A stretch of 64,000 nt of DNA from Burkholderia savannae (GTDB lineage Bacteria > Pseudomonadota > Gammaproteobacteria > Burkholderiales > Burkholderiaceae): the NCBI RefSeq assembly GCF_001524445.2, contig NZ_CP013417.1:2852001-2916000 (forward strand), written 5' to 3'. The translations under genes and the position numbers were made by a program. This document shows positions 52,973 to 62,978 of the stretch, one piece after another; the stretch's first letter is position 1; the number at the start of each line of letters is the position of its first letter. The notes beneath the pieces were generated by a model that worked only from the letters and a program-made list of their open reading frames with translations, had not been told where the DNA came from and ran no database searches.

Positions 52973-54061
52973 ATGAAGAAAGCTATGCTCGCGGCAGTAC
53001 TGGCGACTGCCGGAGTGGCGGCTCACGCTCAAAGCAGCGTGACGCTGTACGGCCGTCTGGACGCCGGCATCGAATACATGAACGGCCTGCCGAGCGCGAA
53101 CGGCGGCAGCACGAGCCGCTGGCGCGCGGAAAGCGGCGACTGGGGCACGAGCCTGTGGGGCTTGAAGGGCTCCGAGGACATCGGCGGCGGCAACAAGATC
53201 GTGTTCCAGCTCGAAGGCAGCTTCGACACGATGAACGGCAACGGCCCGGGCGGCGGCAGCCTCTGGAATCGCTGGGCGACGATCGGCATCTCCAACGACG
53301 CATACGGTACCCTGCTGCTCGGCCGCGAGCTCGCGATCGCGAACGGCGTGTGGGACTTCGACCCGTTCGGGCAGTCGTCGTGGTCGACGGCGTCGCTCGT
53401 GCGCGGCCGCAACTGGAACAAGACCAGCAACAACATTTCGTATCAATCGCCGAAGCTCTACGGCTTCGACGTCTACGGCCAATACGCGTTGTCGAACGCG
53501 ACGAACTGGAACGGCAACGGCTCGACGAGCCAGGGCCGCAGCGCGGGCCTGCAACTGACCTACACGACGTCGCTCTTCCAGATCCGCGGCCTCTATGACG
53601 AAGCGCGCGATCCGGCCAACGGCAAGCTCGACGACGTGTTCAACTACTCGCGCGAATACTTCGCCGGCGTGAACGTGTTCCTCGGCCAGTTCAAGCTGCA
53701 GGCGGCGTACCAGGCATCGCACGCGGACGGCGGCCCGGCCGTGAACAACGGCATCACGACGACGCAGCAAGTCTGGGGCGGCGTGACGTGGCAGGCAACG
53801 CCCGCCGCCGCGCTGATCGCGGCCGTCTATCACGTGAACGCGAACCACGGCGGCGGCAACGCGAACATCTACACGGTCGGCGGCTCGTACAACCTGTCCA
53901 AGCGCACGCTGCTCGACGTGCAGGTCGCGACGGTGCGCAACAGCAAGACCGCGAACTTCGGCCTGAACGCGAACCCGGCCGGCACCGACATCTCCACGGG
54001 CAACCCGAAGTTCGGCGGCAACCAGACGGGCGTGTACGCCGGCATCCAGCACCTGTTCTAA
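52973..54061 (+). CDS. Gram-negative porin (Burkholderia type)
   Basis: A 362-residue outer-membrane porin. A signal peptide (MKKAMLAAVLATAGVAAHAQ) precedes SSVTLYGRLDAGIEYM, the start of the barrel. TSRWRAESGDWGTSLWGLKGSEDIGGGNKIVFQLEG and the closing NQTGVYAGIQHLF with terminal Phe are typical of trimeric porins of this genus. It lets small solutes cross the outer membrane. GGAGGAG overlaps earlier in-frame ATGs at 52961 and 52970, favouring the ATG at 52973. A terminator follows. Confidence 0.94.
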   Translation: MKKAMLAAVLATAGVAAHAQSSVTLYGRLDAGIEYMNGLPSANGGSTSRWRAESGDWGTSLWGLKGSEDIGGGNKIVFQLEGSFDTMNGNGPGGGSLWNRWATIGISNDAYGTLLLGRELAIANGVWDFDPFGQSSWSTASLVRGRNWNKTSNNISYQSPKLYGFDVYGQYALSNATNWNGNGSTSQGRSAGLQLTYTTSLFQIRGLYDEARDPANGKLDDVFNYSREYFAGVNVFLGQFKLQAAYQASHADGGPAVNNGITTTQQVWGGVTWQATPAAALIAAVYHVNANHGGGNANIYTVGGSYNLSKRTLLDVQVATVRNSKTANFGLNANPAGTDISTGNPKFGGNQTGVYAGIQHLF

Positions 54062-54121
54062 GCACACGCGCTGGATCATTCGAACCGATAGTCTTTTCAC
54101 GCTGCTGCGAGAGGCGCGTAC

Positions 54122-54157
54122 CGGTGCGATACCTTGGGGTGTCGCACCGTTTTTTTT
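54122..54157 (+). terminator. Rho-independent terminator of the porin
   Basis: CGGTGCGATACC (54122-54133) pairs with GGTGTCGCACCG (54138-54149), one T-G wobble, loop TTGG, followed by eight T residues. It lies about 60 bases after the porin stop. Confidence 0.9.
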
Positions 54158-54396
54158 ATTTGTGTCGCGTGCGCGGATACGCATGAAAGCGCATGGCGCG
54201 CTGCGCGGCGTATGTTGCGCGATCGGCGCGCCGGCCGATATCCGCGCGGCGCGGCGTCGAACACCGTGCGCGCGTTGCAAGCGTTATGGGCGCTGTGGGC
54301 GCTGCGGGCGATGCGCGGGCGAACTCCTCGGCGGCGACCTCGCGCGGCCGAAGCCGCCCGGCCCCGCCGCACCGGCGGCCGCGCGCATCCGGGGCG

Positions 54397-54795
<399 letters not shown>

Positions 54796-56499
54796 TCAGT
54801 CGATGCTCTCGGTGAAGCGCGACGTGATCGGATAGCGCCAGTCGCGCCCGAACGCGCGATGCGTGACGCGAATGCCGACAGGCGCCTGGCGGCGCTTGTA
54901 CTCGTTGATCTTGATGAGCCGCGTGACGCGCTTCACGTCCGTCTCCGAATAGCCCGCCGCGACGATGTCCGCGAGCGGCCGGTCCTCTTCCATGTACATC
55001 CGCATGATCGCGTCGAGCACGTCGTACGGCGGCAGGCTGTCCTGGTCGGTCTGATTCTCGCGCAGCTCCGCGGACGGCGCGCGCGTCAAGATTCGCTCGG
55101 GAATGATGTCGGGCTTGCCGTACTCGGCCGCCGCGTTGCGGTAGTGGCAGAGCCGGTAGACGAGCGTCTTCGCGATGTCCTTGATCACCGCGAAGCCGCC
55201 CGCCATGTCGCCGTACAGCGTGCAGTAGCCGACTGCCATCTCGCTCTTGTTGCCCGTCGTCAGCACGATCGAGCCGAACTTGTTCGACAGCGCCATCAGC
55301 AGCGTGCCGCGAATGCGCGCCTGGATGTTCTCCTCGGTCGCATCTTCCGCGCGGCCCGCGAATTCGGCGGCGAGCGACGCGCGGAACGCGTCGAACATCG
55401 GCGCGATGGCGATCTCGTCGTAGCGCACGCCGACGCGCCTGGCCATGTCCGCCGCGTCGGTCGTCGAGATGTCGGCCGTGTAGCGCGACGGCATCATCAC
55501 CGCGCGCACGCGCCCGGCGCCGAGCGCGTCGACCGCGACCGCGAGCACGAGCGCCGAATCGACGCCGCCCGACAGCCCGATGATCGCGCCCGGAAAACCG
55601 TTCTTGCCGATGTAGTCGCGCACGCCGAGCACGAGCGCGCGATACACCTGCGCCTCGACCGAGAGCGCCGGCGCGATGCGCGCGGGCAGCGGCCGGGCGC
55701 CGTCGAATTCGACGATCGCGTGGCCTTCCTCGAACTGCGGCATCTTCGCGACGAGCTCGCCCGCGCCGTCGAGCACGAACGAGCCGCCGTCGAACACGAG
55801 CTCGTCCTGGCCGCCGACGAGGTTCACGTAGACCATCGGCAGGCCCGTCTCGCGAATCCGCGCGCGCAGGATGTCGATGCGCACCGCCTCCTTGTTCATG
55901 TGATACGGCGAGCCGTTCGGCACGATCAGCACCTGCGCGCCCGCGGCCTTCGCGAGCTGCGCGGCCGACGCGTGCCACACGTCCTCGCAGATCACGACGC
56001 CGAACTTCACACCGTTCAGCTCGAACACGTACGGCGCGGCGTCGGTCGCGAAGTAGCGCTTCTCGTCGAACACCTCGGTGTTCGGCAGATCCTGCTTCCG
56101 GTACGTGCCGACGATCTCGCCGCCGACGATGAGCGACGCCGCGTTGTACGTGTCGACGGGCGCGACGCCGCGCTCGATCGCGCGGTTTGCATTACCATCG
56201 GCGCTTGGCGCGCCCGCGCCGGTCCCGCGCAGCGGATGGCCGACGAGCACCGCGAGCCCCGTGAGCGGCGCGAGTTGCGCGGCGAGCGCGGCGAGCGCCG
56301 CGTCGGACGCCGCGTAGAACGCGGGACGCAGCAGCAGATCCTCGGGCGGATAGCCCGACAGCGCGAGTTCCGGCGCGATCAGAAGCTGCGCGCCGGCGTC
56401 GTGCGCGGCGCGTGCGGCGGCGACGATCTTGGCGACGTTGCCGGCGAAATCGCCGACGGTGACGTTGAGTTGGGCAAGTGCGATACGGGTCGTCTTCAT
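54796..56499 (-). CDS. nadE: Glutamine-dependent NAD+ synthetase
   Basis: A 567-residue two-domain enzyme. The N-terminal nitrilase-like glutaminase has the triad Glu44, Lys135 and Cys171 (VICEDVWH). The C-terminal synthetase has the PP-loop SGGVDSAL at 310-317. It makes NAD+ from nicotinic acid adenine dinucleotide using ammonia from glutamine. The ATG at 56499 (MKTTRIALAQLN) starts the nitrilase fold; upstream sequence in frame is spurious. It is divergent from the FemAB-like gene and followed by PII, a common pairing. Confidence 0.95.
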   Translation of the reverse strand: MKTTRIALAQLNVTVGDFAGNVAKIVAAARAAHDAGAQLLIAPELALSGYPPEDLLLRPAFYAASDAALAALAAQLAPLTGLAVLVGHPLRGTGAGAPSADGNANRAIERGVAPVDTYNAASLIVGGEIVGTYRKQDLPNTEVFDEKRYFATDAAPYVFELNGVKFGVVICEDVWHASAAQLAKAAGAQVLIVPNGSPYHMNKEAVRIDILRARIRETGLPMVYVNLVGGQDELVFDGGSFVLDGAGELVAKMPQFEEGHAIVEFDGARPLPARIAPALSVEAQVYRALVLGVRDYIGKNGFPGAIIGLSGGVDSALVLAVAVDALGAGRVRAVMMPSRYTADISTTDAADMARRVGVRYDEIAIAPMFDAFRASLAAEFAGRAEDATEENIQARIRGTLLMALSNKFGSIVLTTGNKSEMAVGYCTLYGDMAGGFAVIKDIAKTLVYRLCHYRNAAAEYGKPDIIPERILTRAPSAELRENQTDQDSLPPYDVLDAIMRMYMEEDRPLADIVAAGYSETDVKRVTRLIKINEYKRRQAPVGIRVTHRAFGRDWRYPITSRFTESID

Positions 56500-56654
56500 C
56501 ACGGGATCAGCGCGGCCTCCTCGGGCCGCGGCGCGAACAGCTTTGATCAAACGCACGGCCGGCCGGCGCGACAGCGCGCCTGGCCGACGGTGCAAACGGG
56601 TACGAACGGGTACTGACAGGTACAACCGGCCACTAAAGAAACGGATTCGGATCG

Positions 56655-57833
56655 TTGAAACACGAACGCTGCGATTATCGCATGGGCATCCTGTCGTCTC
56701 CGCTCGACGCAAGCGCCGCGGAGTGGGACGCGCTCGTCGCGCGCGCGCCGCGCCCGACACCCTTTCTGAAACACGCCTTCCTGAGCGCGCTGCACCGCGC
56801 GGGCTGCGCGGTCGACGACACCGGCTGGACGCCGCGCTTCGTCACGCTCGCGGACGCCGCGACGGGCGCGCTCGTCGCGGCCGCGCCCGTCTATGCGAAG
56901 CGCCATTCGTATGGCGAATACGTGTTCGACTGGGCGTGGGCCGACGCATACCAGCGCAACGAGCTGCCGTATTACCCGAAGCTGCTGTGCGCGGTGCCGT
57001 TCACGCCCGTGCAGGGCAGCCGGCTCCTCGCCGTCGACGACGACGCGCGCCGCCGGCTCGCCGCGACGCTCGTCGCGCTCGCCGAGCAGAGCGAGGTGTC
57101 TTCGCTGCACGTGCTGTTTCCGACCGAAGACGAGGCGCGCACGCTCGCCGACATGGGGATGATGCTGCGCGAAGGCGTGCAGTTCCATTGGCTCAACGAC
57201 GGCTACCGCGATTTCGACGCGTTCCTCGGCACGCTCGAGCAGAAGAAGCGCAAGAACATCCGCGCGGAACGCCGCAAGGTCGCGCAAGCGGGCGTCACGT
57301 TCCGGCGCGTGCGCGGCGAGGACGCGACCGACGCGGATTGGCGTTTCTTCGCGCGCTGCTACCGCCAGACGTACCGCGAGCACTTCTCGAGCCCGTATCT
57401 GACTCTCGATTTCTTCCGCGAGATCGGCGCGACGATGCCGGAGAACCTGCTGCTCGTGATCGCCGAGCGCGACGGCCGGCCGATCGCGAGCGCGCTCGCC
57501 GTCTACCAGCGCGACGCGTCGGGCGGCGGCACGCTGTACGGCCGCTACTGGGGCGCGCTCGAACACGTGCCGTGCCTGCATTTCGAAACCGCGTACTACC
57601 AGTTGCTCGAATTCTGCATCGACGAGCGGCTCGACACGTTCGAAGGCGGCGCGCAAGGCGAGCACAAGCTCGCGCGCGGCTTCATGCCGACCGTCACGCG
57701 CTCCGCGCACTGGCTCGCGCATCCGGCGTTCGCCGACGCGGTGGGCCGCTTCCTCTCGCAGGAGGCGAACCAGATTCACGCCTACGTCGACGAGTTGCGC
57801 GAGCACAATCCGTTCAGGGACGGCGAACGCTGA
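56655..57833 (+). CDS. FemAB/GNAT-like acyltransferase, DUF482 (peptidogalycan) family
   Basis: A protein of 392 residues (383 from the alternative ATG at 56682). Two GNAT-like halves are visible: LLAAAPVYAKRHSYGEYVFDWAW in the first, and FLGTLEQKKRKNIRAERRKV, FFARCYRQTY and GRPIASALAVY in the second. FETAYYQLLEFCIDERL and GAQGEHKLARGF close it. The family is annotated as peptidogalycan or FemAB-related, but its acyl acceptor is not established. It is divergent from nadE, with 155 bases between. Confidence 0.85.
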   Translation: MKHERCDYRMGILSSPLDASAAEWDALVARAPRPTPFLKHAFLSALHRAGCAVDDTGWTPRFVTLADAATGALVAAAPVYAKRHSYGEYVFDWAWADAYQRNELPYYPKLLCAVPFTPVQGSRLLAVDDDARRRLAATLVALAEQSEVSSLHVLFPTEDEARTLADMGMMLREGVQFHWLNDGYRDFDAFLGTLEQKKRKNIRAERRKVAQAGVTFRRVRGEDATDADWRFFARCYRQTYREHFSSPYLTLDFFREIGATMPENLLLVIAERDGRPIASALAVYQRDASGGGTLYGRYWGALEHVPCLHFETAYYQLLEFCIDERLDTFEGGAQGEHKLARGFMPTVTRSAHWLAHPAFADAVGRFLSQEANQIHAYVDELREHNPFRDGER

Positions 57834-58258
57834 CCACGACGCGATGCCCGCGGCGTGCGCCTCGTCCCGCGGCCGGCAGTCGCGCGAGCGCGGCGCGCCG
57901 GCCTCCCAAACGGCATCGCCATTCATTTCCCTCAACAGGTTATGCGAGATATTTGATTATCATTCGTTCCAAATCGGAAATTGAAAGATTATTCGGTTGC
58001 ACTATTCACACAAAAACCCCTAGACTTTCGGTGCGCTTAATGCGCACCGAAATAGAGAGAGGCGGATTTCATTCGCTTTCGTCCCTGTTTCTGATTTTCG
58101 GATTCGATATTCTGAAAATCGATAAAAACACTCATATTCCAAGGCCACCCGCTAGCTTCACCCTTCGGCGCACCGCCTGACGCGGTCGGAGAGGATGGGG
58201 AGACATTTTGATCTTTTGGTTGAGAATCTTCATGCGGATTATCAATTAGGAGTATTAA
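57834..58258. other. Unusually AT-rich spacer with perfect hairpin
   Basis: From about 57930 the composition drops sharply and stays low to about 58345, unlike all neighbouring DNA. TTTCGGTGCGC (58026-58036) and GCGCACCGAAA (58042-58052) form a perfect 11-base stem with loop TTAAT. No gene was recognised before the small frame at 58259. Confidence 0.6.
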
Positions 58259-58483
58259 ATGATGTCATTCCATCTGCCGATTCTAAACGGCACGCGCCGG
58301 CCATTCTTATCGCCCTATATCAGTCCCGAAACGCCGTTTGAAATGGCGTCTGCGAAACCAGCGCGGCGGCGCAAGCCATCGGGCTTCCCGCCCCTCGGCG
58401 CTCGCCGAGCGGCCCGCGCGGCGGGCGCCGCTCCGGCCGCCTGCCTGCCGCCCGCCACGCGCCTCGACACGCGCGCCCACTAA
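58259..58483 (+). CDS. Small protein of unknown function in the AT-rich scar
   Basis: A 74-residue frame with TTAGGAG 6 bases before the ATG, a good ribosome site. The first 28 codons (MSFHLPILNGTRRPF, then LSPYISPETPFEM) are AT-rich and lack the biased third positions of local genes; from about 58345 the frame enters GC-rich DNA and becomes Arg/Ala/Pro-rich. This looks like an AT-rich gene start joined to unrelated sequence. No family recognised. It may be a truncated gene. Confidence 0.35.
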   Translation: MMSFHLPILNGTRRPFLSPYISPETPFEMASAKPARRRKPSGFPPLGARRAARAAGAAPAACLPPATRLDTRAH

Positions 58484-58588
58484 CCAACGCCCCCGACGAT
58501 CTCGGGCAAGCGCTGCGCGCCGCCCGAGGCGGCGGGGCTTGCGTCGCGCGCGCCAGGCGCGACGCACCCAACTCATCGGTCCGCGCTC

Positions 58589-59983
58589 ATGCCCAACACC
58601 TCTTCCCGAACGACGCTGCTATGGATCGTCGCCACCGCGTTCTTCATGCAGTCCGTCGACACGACCATCGTCAACACGGCGCTGCCGTCGATCGCCCACG
58701 CGCTCGGCCAGGACGCGCTCTCGATGCACGGCGTCGTCACCGCCTACACACTGACGATGGCCACCCTCACGCCCGCGTCCGGCTGGCTCGCGGATCGCTT
58801 TGGCACGCGTCGCGTGTTCTTCGTCGCGATTGTCGTGTTCGCGCTCGGCTCGCTCTGCTGCGCGGCCGCGACGAGCGCGACGCAGCTCGTCGTCGCCCGC
58901 GTGCTGCAAGGCATCGGCGGCTCGATGCTGCTGCCGATCGGCCGGCTCGCGGTACTGCGCGGTGTGCCCGGCGACGAATACGTGGCCGCGCTCGCGTTCG
59001 TGTCGATCTTCGGCCAGATCGGGCCGATCCTCGGCCCAACGCTCGGCGGCTGGCTCACGCAGTCGATGTCGTGGTACTGGGTGTTCCTCGTCAACCTGCC
59101 GATCTGCGCGGTCGGCCTCGTCGCCGTCCGCCGCTACATGCCGCGCGACGAGCCGATCGATCCTCCGCCGTTCGACTACACGGGCTACACGCTGCTGTCG
59201 AGCGCGATGATCGTCGGCTCGCTCGCGATCGACGCGTTGTCCGACGGCGGCTACACGGACTGGACCCTCGGCGTGACCGCGATCGCCGCGGCCGCGGCGA
59301 TCATGTACGTCGCCCATGCGCGCCGGCGCGCGAATCCGCTCTTCCGGCTCGAACTCTTTCGCGAACCGAACTTCGCTGTCGGCCTCGCCGGCAACCTGGT
59401 CTCGCGGATCGGCATCGGCGCGACGCCCTTCCTGCTGCCGCTGATGATGCAGCTCGAATTCGGCTATTCTCCGTTGCGCTCGGGGCTCATGCTCGTGCCG
59501 GCCGCCATCGCGGGCGTGATCGCGAAGCCGTGGATCGCGCCGCTCGTTCGCCGCTACGGCTATCGCACGTTTCTGTTCGTCAACACGCTGATCGTCGGCG
59601 CCGTGATCGCGCTGTTCGCGGCGATCGGCCCCGACACGCCGCTCGTCGCCGAAATGGCGCTGATTGCGATCTTCGGCGCGATCAACTCGATTCAGATCGC
59701 GGCAATGAACAGCGTGACGCTGAAAGGCCTGCCGCACCGCGACGCGGCGAGCGGCAACAGCCTGTATTCGATGGTGCAGATGCTGTCGATGGGGCTCGGC
59801 GCGTCGGTGGGCAGCGGGCTCACGAGCCTGTTTGGCGAGCAGACCGGCTCGTCGCTGCTCGGCTTCAAGCTGAGCTTCGTTTGCGTCGGCGTGGTGACGC
59901 TCGTGTCCGCGGCGATCTTCCGGCGCATCCAGGAAGCGCCCGCGACGCGCACACGGCCCGGCCACGCGGTCGCGCACCGCTAG
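58589..59983 (+). CDS. MFS transporter, DHA2 type (HsrA/MdtD-like)
   Basis: A 464-residue, about 14-helix exporter. Helix 1 has FMQSVDTTIVNTALPSIAHAL, motif A is GWLADRFGTRRVF, motif C VSIFGQIGPILGPTLGGWL. The overall pattern is that of MdtD/HsrA-like DHA2 proteins. Substrate unknown. No regulator is adjacent. The start at 58589 puts helix 1 correctly. The AT-rich scar lies just upstream. Confidence 0.92.
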   Translation: MPNTSSRTTLLWIVATAFFMQSVDTTIVNTALPSIAHALGQDALSMHGVVTAYTLTMATLTPASGWLADRFGTRRVFFVAIVVFALGSLCCAAATSATQLVVARVLQGIGGSMLLPIGRLAVLRGVPGDEYVAALAFVSIFGQIGPILGPTLGGWLTQSMSWYWVFLVNLPICAVGLVAVRRYMPRDEPIDPPPFDYTGYTLLSSAMIVGSLAIDALSDGGYTDWTLGVTAIAAAAAIMYVAHARRRANPLFRLELFREPNFAVGLAGNLVSRIGIGATPFLLPLMMQLEFGYSPLRSGLMLVPAAIAGVIAKPWIAPLVRRYGYRTFLFVNTLIVGAVIALFAAIGPDTPLVAEMALIAIFGAINSIQIAAMNSVTLKGLPHRDAASGNSLYSMVQMLSMGLGASVGSGLTSLFGEQTGSSLLGFKLSFVCVGVVTLVSAAIFRRIQEAPATRTRPGHAVAHR

Positions 59984-60085
59984 CCGCGCGACCGGGGGCG
60001 GCCGCCGGATGAACCGACGGGCGAATCGCGCGCTCGCGCCGCGCAATTTCTGCGACACTGGCGGCTTCGCATCACGCCGCCCTTC

Positions 60086-60673
60086 ATGTCCTGGTATCTG
60101 TATCTGATCGAATGCGCTGACGGCAGCGTCTACACCGGCATCACGACCGACGTCGCCGCACGTTTCTCGCAGCACGCGCAAGGCAAGGGCGCGCGCTACA
60201 CGCGCGCGCGCAAGCCGAGGGCCGTGCTCGCGTCGTTCGAGCTCGCCGATCGCTCGAGCGCGTCGCGCGCCGAATATTGGGTCAAACGGCTGACGCCGAC
60301 GCAAAAGCGCGCGCTAGCGGGAGGCTCGCTCTCGCTCGCGTCGGTGCTGCCGGCCCCTGACGCCGGCGCGACACGCCGCGCGGACGGCGATTGCGCGACA
60401 CCCGCGCCGGCAGCCGGCATCGCCGAAACGGCGACGGCCGAAGCCGCAACCGCAATCGGCGCGGCGATGACGACGGGCGGCACGGCTACCGCGGATCGCG
60501 CCGCGAAGCCGAAGAAGGCCCCAAACGCGGCGAAAATATCGAAACAGACGGCGACCGGGTCTTCCGGGGCCCCGACGACTTCGGGAAGGAGAGCGGAGCC
60601 TGCGCGCGCGCGTTCCGCCCGCGCGGCGGCCCCGCAGCGGACGCGCACCAAACAAAACCGCGCGGCCTCTTGA
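60086..60673 (+). CDS. GIY-YIG nuclease-family protein with long basic tail
   Basis: A 195-residue protein. Residues 1-80 form the GIY-YIG domain: YLYLIECADGSVYTGITTDV, the conserved Arg of ARFSQH, GKGARYTRARKP and the Glu of SRAEYWVKRL. This matches the short UPF0213/YhbQ group of predicted nucleases. The remaining 110 residues are Ala, Arg, Lys and Thr-rich, likely disordered and DNA-binding. The tail makes it twice the usual length. It converges with ppa. Confidence 0.87.
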   Translation: MSWYLYLIECADGSVYTGITTDVAARFSQHAQGKGARYTRARKPRAVLASFELADRSSASRAEYWVKRLTPTQKRALAGGSLSLASVLPAPDAGATRRADGDCATPAPAAGIAETATAEAATAIGAAMTTGGTATADRAAKPKKAPNAAKISKQTATGSSGAPTTSGRRAEPARARSARAAAPQRTRTKQNRAAS

Positions 60674-60690
60674 CGAGACACGCGCGGTTT
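60655..60690. terminator. Inverted repeat between convergent genes, likely bidirectional terminator
   Basis: AAACCGCGCG and CGCGCGGTTT form a perfect 10-base stem around about 16 bases, at the end of the GIY-YIG gene and 40 bases from the end of ppa. A-run and T-run arms suit termination in both directions, though no long T-tract follows. Confidence 0.55.
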
Positions 60691-60731
60691 CGCGCAACCG
60701 GACGGCGCCGCGGCGAGCGCCGTCGCGCCGC

Positions 60732-61259
60732 TTACTTCTTGAAGTTCGCGACGCCTTCGGTGATTTCCTTGTGCGCCGCGTCGATGCCGTCCCAGCCCTC
60801 GACCTTCACCCACTTGCCCTTCTCGAGCGCCTTGTACTGCTCGAAGAAGTGCTTGATCTGATCCTTCAGGTACGCGGGCACGTCGTCGATCGACTTCAGG
60901 TTCGCCGTCATCGGGCAGACCTTGTCGTGCGGCACCGCGACGAGCTTCGCGTCGACGCCCGATTCGTCGGTCATCTTCAGCATGCCGAGCGCGCGCGCGC
61001 GAACGACCGAGCCCGCGAGCAGCGGAAACGGCGTGATGACGAGCACGTCGACGGGATCGCCGTCGCCCGACAGCGTCTGCGGAATGAAGCCGTAGTTCAC
61101 CGGATAGCGCATGCCGGTGCCGATGAAGCGGTCGACGACGAGGAGGCCGAGTTCCTTGTCGGCTTCGTACTTGACCGGCTCGCTTTGCGCCGGGATCTCG
61201 ATGATCACGTTGAAGTCTTGCGGCAGATCCTTGCCGGCCGGGACGTTGCTGAAGCTCAT
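60732..61259 (-). CDS. ppa: Inorganic pyrophosphatase (family I)
   Basis: A 175-residue soluble enzyme. Key metal-site motifs are present: [25 protein letters not shown] with the catalytic Asp residues, and the later [15 protein letters not shown] helix. It hydrolyses pyrophosphate and drives biosynthetic reactions. Length and motifs are those of bacterial family I enzymes. The start at 61259 (MSFSNVPAG) is well placed. Confidence 0.96.
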   Translation of the reverse strand: MSFSNVPAGKDLPQDFNVIIEIPAQSEPVKYEADKELGLLVVDRFIGTGMRYPVNYGFIPQTLSGDGDPVDVLVITPFPLLAGSVVRARALGMLKMTDESGVDAKLVAVPHDKVCPMTANLKSIDDVPAYLKDQIKHFFEQYKALEKGKWVKVEGWDGIDAAHKEITEGVANFKK

Positions 61260-61419
61260 GAGCGTTCTCTGAAGTTCGGATGGGAATCGGGACGGATGGC
61301 GGCCTCGCGGGCGCCTCCGATGGAAAGCGCATTATAGCCAATCGCCCGATGGCGCTTGCGTCGCGTTCGGCCGATAATCGGCCAACGATCAGACACGGCC
61401 CGAGCAGCCGGGAGCGAGC

Positions 61420-62859
61420 ATGGAAGAGGCGAAGCATTTCATCGCGGGCGCATGGGCGGCGCCCGCGAGCGGCGAGACGATCGCCGTGATCGATCCGTCC
61501 GACGGCGAGCCGTTCGCGCGGCTCGCGCGCGGCACGGCGCCCGACGTCGACGCGGCCGTCCACGCGGCCCGCGCCGCGTTCGGCGGCCCGTGGGGCGCGG
61601 CGAGCGCGGCCGAGCGCGGACGCATGCTCTACCGGCTGTCGATGCTCGTCGCCGCGTGCCGCGAGGAGCTCTCGCTCATCGAGTCGCGCGACACCGGCAA
61701 GCCGCTCACGCAGGCGCGCGCGGACGCCGACGCGCTCGCCCGCTATTTCGAGTTCTACGCGGGTGCGGCGGACAAGCTGCACGGCGAGACGCTCCCCTAC
61801 CGCGACGGCTACACGGTGCTCACGCTGCGTGAGCCGCACGGCGTGACGGGCCACATCGTGCCGTGGAACTACCCGATGCAGATCCTCGGGCGCAGCGTCG
61901 GCGCGGCGCTCGCCGCGGGCAACGCGTGCGTCGTCAAGCCGTCGGAGGACGCGTGCCTGTCGGTGCTGCGCGTCGCGGCGCTCGCGGCCGAAGCCGGGCT
62001 TCCCGCGGGTGCGCTCAACGTCGTGACGGGCTACGGCCACGAAGCGGGCGCGGCGCTCGCACGCCATCCGGGCATCGATCACATCTCGTTCACCGGCTCG
62101 CCGGATACAGGCCGCCTCGTCGCGCAGATGGCGGCCGAGCACCACGCGAGCGTCACGCTCGAGTTGGGCGGCAAGTCGCCGCAGATCGTGTTCGCCGACG
62201 CGGATCTCGACGCCGCGCTGCCCGTGCTCGTATCGGCGATCGTGCAGAACGCCGGCCAGACCTGCTCGGCCGGCAGCCGCGTGCTGATCGACAGGGCGGT
62301 CTACGAGCCGCTCGTCGAGCGTCTCGCCACCGCGTTCAACGGGCTGAAGGTCGGCCCCGGCCGCGCCGATCTCGACTGCGGGCCGCTCATCAGCGCGAAA
62401 CAGCAGCAGCGCGTGTGGGATTTCCTGTCCGACGCGCAGCACGACGGCATCGTGATGGCCGCGCACGGCGAAGTCGTGCCGGACGCGCCCGAAACGGGCT
62501 TCTACCAGGCGCCCGCGCTGCTGCGCGATGTCCCGCACACGCACCGGCTCGCGCAGGAGGAAGTGTTCGGCCCGGTGCTCGCGGCGATGAAGTTCGCCGA
62601 CGAGGACGAAGCGCTCGCGCTTGCGAACGGCACGCCGTACGGGCTCGTCGCGGGCGTGTGGACACGCGACGGCGCGCGCCAGATGCGGCTCGCGCGCCGG
62701 CTGCGCGCGGGGCAAGTGTTCGTCAACAACTACGGCGCGGGCGGCGGCGTCGAGCTGCCGTTCGGCGGCACCGGGCGCTCGGGCTACGGCCGCGAGAAAG
62801 GCTTCGAGGCGCTGTACGGCTTCACCGTGCTGAAGACGATCGCGCTCAAGCACGACTGA
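61420..62859 (+). CDS. NAD(P)+-dependent aldehyde dehydrogenase
   Basis: A 479-residue dehydrogenase. The catalytic Cys282 lies in NAGQTCSAGS and the general base Glu248 in LELGGKSPQ. FTGSPDTGR of the cofactor site, WNYPM and EEVFGPVLA are also present. It oxidises an aldehyde to an acid in the cytoplasm. An SDR dehydrogenase and an MFS transporter follow, so it probably belongs to a small catabolic operon. Its substrate is not determined. The start at 61420 is preferred over longer frames in other registers. Confidence 0.93.
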   Translation: MEEAKHFIAGAWAAPASGETIAVIDPSDGEPFARLARGTAPDVDAAVHAARAAFGGPWGAASAAERGRMLYRLSMLVAACREELSLIESRDTGKPLTQARADADALARYFEFYAGAADKLHGETLPYRDGYTVLTLREPHGVTGHIVPWNYPMQILGRSVGAALAAGNACVVKPSEDACLSVLRVAALAAEAGLPAGALNVVTGYGHEAGAALARHPGIDHISFTGSPDTGRLVAQMAAEHHASVTLELGGKSPQIVFADADLDAALPVLVSAIVQNAGQTCSAGSRVLIDRAVYEPLVERLATAFNGLKVGPGRADLDCGPLISAKQQQRVWDFLSDAQHDGIVMAAHGEVVPDAPETGFYQAPALLRDVPHTHRLAQEEVFGPVLAAMKFADEDEALALANGTPYGLVAGVWTRDGARQMRLARRLRAGQVFVNNYGAGGGVELPFGGTGRSGYGREKGFEALYGFTVLKTIALKHD

Positions 62860-62978
62860 GCGGGCGCGCAATGCCGCACGGCACAGCGCGCGAGCGCGCG
62901 TCACCGCCCGCCGTCGTCATGGCGGCGTTCGCGTTCGCAACGTTCGCAACGTTCACGACAAGATCCAGGAGACAATCG

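Noticed and set aside
58026..58052. Rho-independent terminator
   Set aside because: The stem is perfect, but neither strand has a T-tract directly after it, so it is reported only as a hairpin.
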